From: Nitrospirota bacterium
GTDB lineage: Bacteria; Nitrospirota_A; Leptospirillia; Leptospirillales; Leptospirillaceae
Length of the DNA stretch: 15,198 bases
Assembly (NCBI GenBank): GCA_027415455.1
Contig: DAIBSV010000029.1
Location: 1 to 15,198 of the forward strand
Direction: 5' to 3'
Shown here: positions 5,685 to 11,529 of the stretch, in pieces
Numbering within the stretch: position 1 is the first letter of the stretch
Layout of the letters: every line of letters starts with the position of its first letter
Position numbers and translations under genes: made by a program
The notes under the pieces: model-generated
Told to the model about the DNA's origin: nothing
What the model saw: only the letters and a program-made list of their open reading frames with translations
The model's database searches: none

Positions 5685-5890
5685 CCGGAAACCTTCCGGG
5701 CTTCGACCGTCAGCGGAAGCGTCTGTCCCGGCGCGATCTCCGGCAGCTCCAGCACCATCCCGTTCGCCAGCGTCACCTTCCCTCCGAACAGGCTCTCCCG
5801 GTCGGAGTCGACGATCGGCTCCTCCAGGTCCTTCTTCGGCACGTAAACGGAAAAGACTCCCTCGGCATTCTTCCGGACCATGACCTTCAT
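5681..5890 (-). CDS. nifT: Nitrogen fixation protein NifT (FixU)
   Basis: NifT is a small protein common in nif clusters, with no essential role established. The 69-residue product has the family hallmarks: MKVMVRKNAEGVFSVYVPKK at 1-20 with the VPKKDLEE motif, LFGGKVTLANGMVLELPE at 34-51, and LPLTVEARKV near the end. The length is typical (about 70). The ATG at 5890 has an AAAGGA ribosome binding site about 10 nt upstream. The frame extends to 6100, but that part is a shadow of the NifU-C-like gene. The stop overlaps the next gene by 4 bp (ATGA). Confidence 0.93.
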   Translation of the reverse strand: MKVMVRKNAEGVFSVYVPKKDLEEPIVDSDRESLFGGKVTLANGMVLELPEIAPGQTLPLTVEARKVSG

Positions 5891-5942
5891 CTTTTTGGCG
5901 TCCTTTCCCGACACACGGTGATCAGCCGGGGCCCGATCCACC

Positions 5943-5958
5943 CCGGACCGAAGCCCGG
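5943..5958 (-). other. Intercistronic hairpin with UUCG tetraloop upstream of nifT
   Basis: On the minus strand the sequence reads CCGGGC-TTCG-GTCCGG: a 6-bp stem (one G-U pair) closed by C-G around a UUCG tetraloop, an exceptionally stable RNA element. It lies in the 79-bp gap between the NifU-C-like gene and nifT, about 50 nt before the nifT ATG. No T-run follows, so it is not a standard terminator. A role in mRNA processing or differential stability is inference. Confidence 0.5.
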
Positions 5959-5969
5959 CAGGGCCCTCT

Positions 5970-6269
5970 TCAAAGCGTCTCCTCGGGGACCGGACAGACC
6001 GGAACCACCGCGGTGACCCTGTCGTCCCTCTCCCGAAGATAGCCCTCGATCCGGGCCACGACCGCCCTCTTTTCGGCGCAGGAGCGCGTGAAGGGACCAT
6101 ACAGCCTCACCACCACGCGCCCGTCGGTTCCGACCCCGGCGAGCCGGACGTCTCCTCCGGAGAGGATCAGTTCGCACCGGATCGGATCCATGATTTTTGC
6201 GAGCGACCAGTAGAACTGCCCCACGAAATCGTCCCTGTCGCCGTCCGGCTCCTCAAAGATTTCGTCCAA
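5970..6269 (-). CDS. NifU C-terminal (Nfu)-like protein without the CxxC motif
   Basis: The 99-residue protein aligns without gaps to the NifU C-terminal domain (PF01106): IMDPIRCELILSGGDVRLAG at 26-45 matches the IRP-L-DGGDVELV block, VVVRLYG at 52-58 matches VRLTG, and ARIEGYLRE at 72-80 matches the helix before the V-VV strand. In true Nfu proteins VRLTGAC is followed by a CxxC that binds a bridging 4Fe-4S cluster. Here the two positions are F60 and S63, and a lone cysteine, C64, sits one residue later. It is likely not a standard cluster carrier. The start is TTG at 6269 with GGGGGAGG 5 nt upstream, overlapping the preceding gene by 17 bp; the first ATG in frame is at residue 27, inside the domain. 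Confidence 0.7.
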   Translation of the reverse strand: MDEIFEEPDGDRDDFVGQFYWSLAKIMDPIRCELILSGGDVRLAGVGTDGRVVVRLYGPFTRSCAEKRAVVARIEGYLRERDDRVTAVVPVCPVPEETL

Positions 6270-6591
6270 CGCCGCCTCCCCCGGTTTTTTTGTCCTGTTT
6301 CCTGATCCTTGGGGACCCGCCTCCGACGGGTCCCGGAAGAACCATCAGATCCTCCTCGAAACAGCCGACGACCCGTTCCCTGGAAAAGGCCACGAAGTAG
6401 ACCCACCGGTCCCGCTCCTCCTGGAATCCGAGTCCGAGGATCTTTCCGCGGTCCCCTTCCCCGATCAGCCGCTCTCCCGGAAGGACGCTCCTGTAGGAGC
6501 CGTCGTTGTCGATGTCCCGCAGAACGACCACCCGCTGCCCCGGTCGCATGCGGGCGGGGTGATTCATCCTCCCGGGGGACAGGGCGCTCAC
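6253..6591 (-). CDS. Second NifZ-like domain protein
   Basis: The 112-residue product is a divergent member of the NifZ family: RPGQRVVVLRDIDNDGSYRS at about 16-35, LPGERLIGEGDRGKILGLGF at 37-56, then WVYFVAFSRERVVGCFEEDL at 63-82. These align with the RNDGT, GE-L-GD-GYV and YIYAV/VGC-EL blocks of NifZ, but the FLQQFY core is missing. The tail (about 30 residues) is glycine- and lysine-rich. I favour a GTG start at 6591 because it overlaps the nifZ stop by 4 bp, as at other junctions here, and has GAAGGA 8 nt upstream. An ATG at 6567 is possible, but GGGAGG abuts it directly. It is probably a tandem duplicate that diverged (inference). Confidence 0.75.
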   Translation of the reverse strand: MSALSPGRMNHPARMRPGQRVVVLRDIDNDGSYRSVLPGERLIGEGDRGKILGLGFQEERDRWVYFVAFSRERVVGCFEEDLMVLPGPVGGGSPRIRKQDKKTGGGGVGRNL

Positions 6592-6905
6592 GGAAGGGTT
6601 CCTTCGGAGGCGGCTCGCGGGGACACCTCCTCGGGATCGTCGTCGTAGTCCAGGGATTCGAGCTCGCGACGCTTGCATCCGATCGTCACCCCCCGCTCCG
6701 GGAGGTAGACGGCATAGATGTAGAACTGCTGGAGAAAGGTCCCGATGCTCCGGATATACCCTTCGTCCCCCTTCCGGCCCAGGATCTCCCCCACGTCCTT
6801 CTGGGGAAAGGTGCCGTCGTTCCGGATGTGCTTTTTGAGCCGGACCTTCTCCCCGAACTCGAAGAAGGGAGGTCCGGTCAGTTCGACGATGTCTCCGTCC
6901 GCCAT
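6588..6905 (-). CDS. nifZ: Nitrogenase P-cluster maturation protein NifZ
   Basis: NifZ assists formation of the second P-cluster of the MoFe protein. The 105-residue product carries the whole family signature (PF04319): FEFGEKVRLKKHIRNDGTFP at about 15-34, VGEILGRKGDEGYIRSIGTF at 38-57 with the FLQQFYIYAV block at 57-66, and GCKRRELESLD at 76-86. The tail is short and acidic. The ATG at 6905 has GGAGG 6 nt upstream. It is followed, with a 4-bp GTGA overlap, by a second NifZ-like gene. The sequence is a close match to the family, so I am confident of the name. Confidence 0.93.
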   Translation of the reverse strand: MADGDIVELTGPPFFEFGEKVRLKKHIRNDGTFPQKDVGEILGRKGDEGYIRSIGTFLQQFYIYAVYLPERGVTIGCKRRELESLDYDDDPEEVSPRAASEGTLP

Positions 6906-6930
6906 GATGCCCCTCCGCCCGATAAATGTC

Positions 6931-7143
6931 CTACGCCCGGCTTCCCGCCGCCTCCCCGGCGACCCGGGCGAACTCTTCCGGCTCGAACCGGAAGACTCCC
7001 CGTCCTCCCGAGAGGGATTCGTAACGGTCGCGGGTGTTCCGGGAAAGAAAGTTGAACCACGCCTGGGGGGTCAGCCCCTCCGGACATCCCGATATTTTTC
7101 TGACGCTTCCGTCGTTCGCGAAGACAACGTGAACCATTTCCAT
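6931..7143 (-). CDS. Small conserved-looking nif cluster protein, function unknown
   Basis: A 70-residue soluble protein that I cannot assign to a named family. It begins MEMVHVVFANDGSVRKISG, continues with CPEGLTPQAWFNFLSRN and a GGRGVFRFEPEEF segment, and ends in an alanine-rich helix. The pattern (beta hairpin with a DGS turn, then a helix with WFNFL, then a strand) looks like a compact folded domain. I chose the ATG at 7143 because GGAGG lies 9 nt upstream. The frame also opens at an ATG at 7248, but that start overlaps the DegT-like gene and has no ribosome binding site. It lies 76 bp after the DegT-like gene and 25 bp before nifZ, so it is part of the operon. The stop is TAG. Confidence 0.7.
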   Translation of the reverse strand: MEMVHVVFANDGSVRKISGCPEGLTPQAWFNFLSRNTRDRYESLSGGRGVFRFEPEEFARVAGEAAGSRA

Positions 7144-7219
7144 GTCGGACTTCCTCCATTTGGCCTCGTCCCCCGGGAAGACCGGCGGCCGGAGCTCCCC
7201 CGGGACAAAGGCGTCTCTG

Positions 7220-8383
7220 TCAGTAGATCGCGGCGCCGGCCCCGACATTTGTTGCCGCCTCCTTGAAGCGCTCGACGATGGCGGCCGCCTCTTCCGGAGT
7301 CATCCCGGGATGGAGCGGAAGCGCGATCGCGCGCTCCGCCAGTTTTTCCGCAACCGGGGCCATCCCCTTCCGCATCCCCCGGGCCGCAAACCACGGATGA
7401 AGGTGGATGGGCGCCGGGAATGGACGGGCTTCGATTCCCGCCCCGACGAGATCGTCGACGATGGCGTTTCTCGAGAGGACCGAAAACCTTGTTCCCAGGT
7501 GGACCATGTAGGCAAACCAGTTGACCCAGTCCACCTTCGGCGACTGGTACAGATCCTTGACCCCCTCGAAGGAGCGCATGGCCTCCTGGTAGGCGTCGAG
7601 CACCAGCGCCCGCTTCTTGATCCCCCCGGGAAGCCTCGAGAGGGACCGGAGCGCGAGCCGGGCAAGTCCCGGAGAAATGGTGAGTTCCAGGGGGAGAAGG
7701 GGGGGCGTTCCCGGGGGAAGGGATGAGGATTCCCCGCCCCGAAGCGTCCGGAAAAGAAGATCCAGATCCTCCCGGTCGGTGAGGATGGCCGCATAGGACT
7801 CTCCCAGATTGGGCTGGGGAGCTCCGAAGGCCAGGATCGACACGTCTCCGAAGCTTCCGGTCCGCCGTTCCCCGATTTCCGAAAAGAGCGATTCGGTCGC
7901 GTCCTCCACCAGCGCCACCCCCTTCTCCCGGGCGAGCCCCTCGAAGCGCTCCCAGTCGGCCGGATGGCCCAGTGTGTTCGAGACCAGGAGAAGCCGGGTC
8001 CGGGGGGTGATCTTCCGGGCCGCCTTTTCCGGATCGAGGGTGAAGGACCAGGAGTCGATGTCGGAGACGGTGAGCGTCGCATTCCTCCAGGCCACGGCCC
8101 GGGCCATCTGAAACCAGGAGAAGGGGGAGGCGACCACCTCGTCCCCCTCCCCGATCCCGAGACCCGACATCACCAGATACAGGGCGATCGTGGGTGTGGG
8201 AACCACCAGGGCCCGGGCCCGGCCGAAGACGAAACCCAGCCGGCTTTCGAGTGTTCCGACAGGGTCGCTCCAGGCTTCCTGACCGAGTTCCTCCCTCTGG
8301 AGCTGCTCCTCCTCGGGGCTCCATTGGGGAAGGTCGAAGGGGATGGCCTTTTCCGGCCCCTCTTTTTTCGGCATCGCCTTCAT
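7220..8383 (-). CDS. DegT/DnrJ/EryC1/StrS aminotransferase-fold protein lacking the PLP lysine
   Basis: The 387-residue protein has the length and fold landmarks of DegT-family sugar aminotransferases: LGIGEGDEVVASPFSWF at 75-91, DIDSWSFTLDPEKAARKITPRT at 108-129, LVEDATESL at 158-166, GSFGDVSILAF at 176-186 and the C-terminal PFPAPIHLHPWF at 321-332. The active site is altered. Aligned to the usual FSF-x3-KNLG segment, the Schiff-base lysine is Q190, the phosphate-binding serine is A185, and the EDAAQ glutamine is E164; D161 is kept. It is therefore probably not a PLP aminotransferase; a structural or binding role is possible (inference). The ATG overlaps the nifS stop by 4 bp, so it is made together with NifS. 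Its function in nitrogen fixation is unknown to me. Confidence 0.82.
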   Translation of the reverse strand: MKAMPKKEGPEKAIPFDLPQWSPEEEQLQREELGQEAWSDPVGTLESRLGFVFGRARALVVPTPTIALYLVMSGLGIGEGDEVVASPFSWFQMARAVAWRNATLTVSDIDSWSFTLDPEKAARKITPRTRLLLVSNTLGHPADWERFEGLAREKGVALVEDATESLFSEIGERRTGSFGDVSILAFGAPQPNLGESYAAILTDREDLDLLFRTLRGGESSSLPPGTPPLLPLELTISPGLARLALRSLSRLPGGIKKRALVLDAYQEAMRSFEGVKDLYQSPKVDWVNWFAYMVHLGTRFSVLSRNAIVDDLVGAGIEARPFPAPIHLHPWFAARGMRKGMAPVAEKLAERAIALPLHPGMTPEEAAAIVERFKEAATNVGAGAAIY

Positions 8384-9540
8384 GAGACCCTCCGTTCTTC
8401 CAAAAATCCAAGAATCTGTGAAAGCGCCCGGATCGTCCGGTCGACATCCTCCGGCCGCGTCTCGCGTCCCAGGGAAAAGCGGACCGAGGACATCGACTCC
8501 TCCCGGGAAAGACCCATCGCCGAAAGGACGTGGGACGGCTCCATCGATCCGCTGGAGCAGGCGGAGCCCATCGAGACGAAGATTCCTTCCCGGCCGAGAG
8601 AAAGGAGGATTTTCTCGCCCGGGGTCCCGGAGAATCGCAGATTCGAAATGTGCGGGGCCCGGAGACTTTCCTCCGCCGGACCGTTCCTGCGGATCCCTCT
8701 CCCGAGCGACAGAATTCCCTCCTCGAGCCGGCGCCTTAGGTGGGCGAGCCGGAGCGAGCCCTCCCCCAGGAATTCCCGGCTCTCAAGAGCCGCCTCCCCC
8801 AGTCCCACGATCCCGGGAACGTTCTCGGTACCCCCCCGGCGCCTGCGTTCCTGGGAGCCGGGCATGAGGGGATGGAAGTCCGCCCCCCTGCGGACGAACA
8901 GGGCGCCGATTCCTTTCGGGCCGTAAAACTTGTGGGCCGAAAGGGAGAGAAAGTCCGCGGGGACCGTCCGAAGATCGACGGGCACCTTGCCGCAGGCGGC
9001 GACCGCGTCCGTCAGAAAAAGGGCGCCGGCCTCGCGGGCGATCCCGGCGATTTCCCGGACGGGGTTTATCCCCCCGGTCTCGTTGTTCACCCACATGACC
9101 GCCACGAGGGCCGTTGTCTCGTCCACCATGCGGGACACCTGCGCCGGGTCGATGCGGCCGTCCTCCCCCGCCGGAATCGTCACCATCCGGATCCCCTCCC
9201 GTTCGAGATCGGGACGGAGGCCCAGGATCGAGGAGTGCTCGACCGCGCTCACGAGAACCGTCCGGCGCTCCGGACGCGACCTGACGGCGGACCGGATGGC
9301 CGTCTGGTTCGACTCCGTGGCTCCGCTCGTGAAGACGATCTCCCGGGGCTCGGCCCCCAGGAATTCCGCGAGATGGCCCCGGGCCCCGTTGACGGCCTCT
9401 TTGGCCCTTTCGCCCGCCGGGGACGGGCTCCCCGGATTGGCGTAGCCCTCCCGAAACCATGGGAGCATGGCCGCGAGGACCCTTTCCGAAACAGGGGTCG
9501 TGGCAGAGGAGTCGAGGTCGAGGAAAGCGGGGGCGTTCAC
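8380..9540 (-). CDS. nifS: Cysteine desulfurase NifS
   Basis: NifS is the PLP enzyme that takes sulfur from cysteine as a persulfide for nitrogenase Fe-S clusters. The 386-residue product has the FLDLDSSATTPV start, H102 (SAVEHSS), the WVNNETG block at 150-156, PLP lysine K204 in LSAHKFYGPKG, the RGGTENVPGIVGLG block at 235-248 and the persulfide cysteine C328 in MGSACSSGSMEPSHVL. This is a class I desulfurase with the short catalytic loop of NifS and IscS. The start is a GTG at 9540 with GGGGAGG 8 nt upstream, overlapping the LRV stop by 4 bp. One odd point: DAVAACGK at 178-185 replaces the usual DAVQAVGK, losing a glutamine that contacts PLP. IscS is the alternative, but context favours NifS. 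Confidence 0.93.
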   Translation of the reverse strand: MNAPAFLDLDSSATTPVSERVLAAMLPWFREGYANPGSPSPAGERAKEAVNGARGHLAEFLGAEPREIVFTSGATESNQTAIRSAVRSRPERRTVLVSAVEHSSILGLRPDLEREGIRMVTIPAGEDGRIDPAQVSRMVDETTALVAVMWVNNETGGINPVREIAGIAREAGALFLTDAVAACGKVPVDLRTVPADFLSLSAHKFYGPKGIGALFVRRGADFHPLMPGSQERRRRGGTENVPGIVGLGEAALESREFLGEGSLRLAHLRRRLEEGILSLGRGIRRNGPAEESLRAPHISNLRFSGTPGEKILLSLGREGIFVSMGSACSSGSMEPSHVLSAMGLSREESMSSVRFSLGRETRPEDVDRTIRALSQILGFLEERRVS

Positions 9541-10319
9541 GACGCCGCCCTCCCCTTCTCCTCGCCCAGGCGCCGGAGCGCGATCTGCCGGAGAAAGGCG
9601 TCGGGATCGGAGGCCATGGCCGAAAGGGCCTCTCCCGTCGCGCGTTCGGCCAGCCAGAACCGCACCCTCACGTCGGAGTCCCCCAGGGCCTCCCGCCAGA
9701 GGTCGGGATTTCCCCGTTCGAGGACCTCGATCCTGACGAGCGCGTCCGGATCCTCCCTGAAATCCAGATGATGGGGGGCGGGGATCCTCCGGGCGACAAC
9801 CCGCCGGACCTCGGGATCCGGATCCTCCTTCATGAAGATGAGGGCGGTCGGAGCGATCCGGAGCGCCACCTGGTGGCGGACGTAATAATCCGGATCGGAG
9901 GCCATCATCGGAAGAAGCGCCACGGGAATCCGGGCGGCCACACGGATCCGGACCTCCCGGTCCGGATCGTTCATCATCCGCACGAGAGAGCCCGCCGGAA
10001 GGAAGAGGGCCACGTTCATGCGGACGGTTTCGTCGGAGTCCCGGGTCATTTTCCTCAGTATTTCCGCCGGAAGGTATCGCGTGACGATCGCCCGGGTCTC
10101 GAAGTAGGGATCGTTCCAGAAGCGCTCCGCGAGGCGCGGATTGTTCCGGAAGAAGCGTTCGATATGACGCGCGTAGGTCGTCCTGACGCAGGAAGCGTTC
10201 GGGTCGCACCGGGTCTCCTCCTGAAGATGGGCCACCGGACAGCCTCCGCACGGAAGAGGATTTCCATTGTCGGAAGCCTGATTTTCCCGGGTCGTCCTTA
10301 CACCACAGAAGACTCTCAT
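9537..10319 (-). CDS. 4Fe-4S LRV (leucine-rich repeat variant) protein
   Basis: The 260-residue protein resembles the LRV Fe-S protein described from Azotobacter vinelandii nif DNA. An N-terminal cysteine cluster, C24xxC27-x10-C38-x5-C44, would bind a 4Fe-4S centre. From residue 70 it is built from consecutive units of exactly 24 residues beginning D-P/S-D (70, 94, 118, 142, 166, 190, 214, plus a partial one at 238), each with a hydrophobic helix-forming pattern such as VRIRVAARIP. The function is unknown; a role in Fe-S or nitrogenase protein maturation is inferred. The ATG at 10319 overlaps the stop of the TPR gene, and its own stop overlaps nifS by 4 bp. The open frame reaches 10643, but that upstream part overlaps the TPR gene and is not coding. 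Confidence 0.87.
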   Translation of the reverse strand: MRVFCGVRTTRENQASDNGNPLPCGGCPVAHLQEETRCDPNASCVRTTYARHIERFFRNNPRLAERFWNDPYFETRAIVTRYLPAEILRKMTRDSDETVRMNVALFLPAGSLVRMMNDPDREVRIRVAARIPVALLPMMASDPDYYVRHQVALRIAPTALIFMKEDPDPEVRRVVARRIPAPHHLDFREDPDALVRIEVLERGNPDLWREALGDSDVRVRFWLAERATGEALSAMASDPDAFLRQIALRRLGEEKGRAAS

Positions 10320-10831
10320 TCTTCCTCCCTTCCGCCCCTCCTGATCACGGTGACCAGAGGAGCGATCCCCATGAGATCGCGACCGTCGAGAATCCGGATT
10401 CGTTCCAGGATCCGGATTCCCCGCTCCGTTTCGCCCAGACGGGCATACAGATAGCCGACCGCCTTCATCGCAAAGAGATAGAACCGCGGTCCCGCCTCGT
10501 ATTCCGAAAAAGGCGCATCCTCCGGAGAAACGTCCTCGAATCTTGCGGGAAGACCGAGCCGGCCGGCCATGATCGCCGCCGCCCGCTCCGCGTAGGGGAT
10601 CGCCTCGGCAAGACGCCCCTTGTAGAAAAGAAACTTGTAGCATCCGATCACCACCGGCAGGTGCTCTCCATGGAGCCGGTCGGCCTCGCGAAGATATTCC
10701 CAGGCCCGGTCGGTCTCGAGCCAGGAGCGGGCCGCCTTCCCGAGAAGCGCCTGCGCCTCTTCGGGCGCCGGAGGGAAAAGGCCGGCCGAGAGCTCCTCCC
10801 AGCGGCTTTCGGAAACCCCTGACAATTCCAC
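10316..10831 (-). CDS. TPR-like helical repeat protein of the nif cluster
   Basis: I do not recognise a named family for this 171-residue protein. It is predicted all-helical, with two TPR-like units: one at about 43-90 (AWEYLREADRLHGEHLPVVI, then KGRLAEAIPYAERAA) and one at about 116-150 (FYLFAMKAVGYLYARLGE, then GIRILERIRILD). The second shows the typical Gly/Ala positions of a TPR. There is no signal peptide or membrane segment, so it is probably a cytoplasmic protein-protein adaptor. It starts 4 bp after the iscA-type gene and its stop overlaps the start of the LRV Fe-S gene by 4 bp (ATGA), so it is translationally coupled to an Fe-S protein. A role in nitrogenase or Fe-S maturation is inference from context only. 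Confidence 0.75.
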   Translation of the reverse strand: MELSGVSESRWEELSAGLFPPAPEEAQALLGKAARSWLETDRAWEYLREADRLHGEHLPVVIGCYKFLFYKGRLAEAIPYAERAAAIMAGRLGLPARFEDVSPEDAPFSEYEAGPRFYLFAMKAVGYLYARLGETERGIRILERIRILDGRDLMGIAPLVTVIRRGGREEE

Positions 10832-10835
10832 GGCC

Positions 10836-11219
10836 CTAGTGTCCGGCCCCTTTTTTGGAACACCCCCCTTCGGGGGCGGCAGGCCCGCCCTCCACGTTGA
10901 AGGAGGTCCCGCACCCGCAGGAGCTGACGGCGTTCGGGTTTTTGAACACGAGCTGGGTGTTCATCATGTTGTCCTCGAAGTCGATCTCGGAACCGTCGAC
11001 GAAGGGAAGGCACTCATCGGGAATGTGCAGGGCGAATCCCGGACCGGCGAAGACCTTGTCCGTCGGGAGAGCGCTCTCCGCCAGCTCCATGTCGTAGGAA
11101 AGTCCCGAACACCCTCCCGGCTTCACGATCAGCCGGATTCCGGACCGCTCAGTGCCCCCGTTGAAGCGGATCATGCGGCGGAGGAAGACCCCCGCCTTCT
11201 CAGTCACTGTCACACCCAC
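10836..11219 (-). CDS. IscA/HesB-type iron-sulfur assembly protein (nif-associated IscA)
   Basis: The 127-residue product belongs to the A-type Fe-S carrier family (IscA/SufA/ErpA/HesB), which passes clusters or iron to apoproteins. The three ligand cysteines are present: C37 in KPGGCSGLSYDM, and C101 and C103 in SSCGCGTSF. The tail beyond the CGCG motif is glycine-rich and carries an extra cysteine, C120. The start is a GTG at 11219 with GGAG 7 nt upstream in a poly-A context; an ATG at 11226 is in another frame and stops after eight codons. It follows the ferredoxin gene by 43 bp and is 4 bp ahead of the TPR-like gene. With nifS downstream, it is likely the nif-dedicated carrier often called IscA-nif. 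The stop is TAG. Confidence 0.92.
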   Translation of the reverse strand: MGVTVTEKAGVFLRRMIRFNGGTERSGIRLIVKPGGCSGLSYDMELAESALPTDKVFAGPGFALHIPDECLPFVDGSEIDFEDNMMNTQLVFKNPNAVSSCGCGTSFNVEGGPAAPEGGCSKKGAGH

Positions 11220-11262
11220 GCGTCATCTCCTTTTTTCTCTGTCTTTCTTTGTCACCAGGGGC

Positions 11263-11520
11263 TCATTCCCCGTGGAGCTTCACCTTCCGGGCCATGAGCG
11301 TCTCCCGATCCTCCACGCAGGCCGGATCGGGAATACAGGTGTCTTCGATCGGACAGACAGCCGTGCATTGCGCTTCGTCGAAAAAACCCACACACTCGGT
11401 ACAGAGGTCCGGATCGATCTGAAAGAGACCGTCGTCCGTTCCGCTGATCGCCGCGTTGGGGCATTCGGGCTCGCAGGCCGAGCACCCCGTGCAGTTGTCG
11501 AGAACGATCGTATAGGCCAT
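11263..11520 (-). CDS. fdxN: FdxN-type 2[4Fe-4S] ferredoxin
   Basis: This 85-residue protein is a small bacterial ferredoxin of the FdxN kind found next to nifB; it is expected to supply electrons for NifB-co synthesis or to nitrogenase. The first cluster motif is C10xxC13xxC16xxxC20P, the classical spacing. The second is C40xxC43-x8-C52xxxC56P, with the eight-residue insertion characteristic of FdxN and Alvin-type ferredoxins. Two further cysteines, C62 and C68, lie in the tail. It starts 9 bp after the nifB stop, so it is surely co-transcribed. The symbol is assigned from motif spacing and context; a generic 2[4Fe-4S] ferredoxin is the safe reading. Confidence 0.88.
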   Translation of the reverse strand: MAYTIVLDNCTGCSACEPECPNAAISGTDDGLFQIDPDLCTECVGFFDEAQCTAVCPIEDTCIPDPACVEDRETLMARKVKLHGE

Positions 11521-11529
11521 GGCGTTCCC

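Noticed and set aside
7144..7219. G+C-rich repeats CCCGGGGGA between the DegT-like gene and the 70-residue ORF
   Set aside because: The two copies are direct repeats and the possible stems are only 4-5 bp; in DNA this G+C-rich they can arise by chance.
7071..8447. 458-codon minus-strand frame overlapping the DegT-like gene
   Set aside because: It is another frame of the same strand; the overlapping frame carries the DegT fold motifs, a 4-bp coupling to nifS and a normal length, whereas this one is low-complexity.
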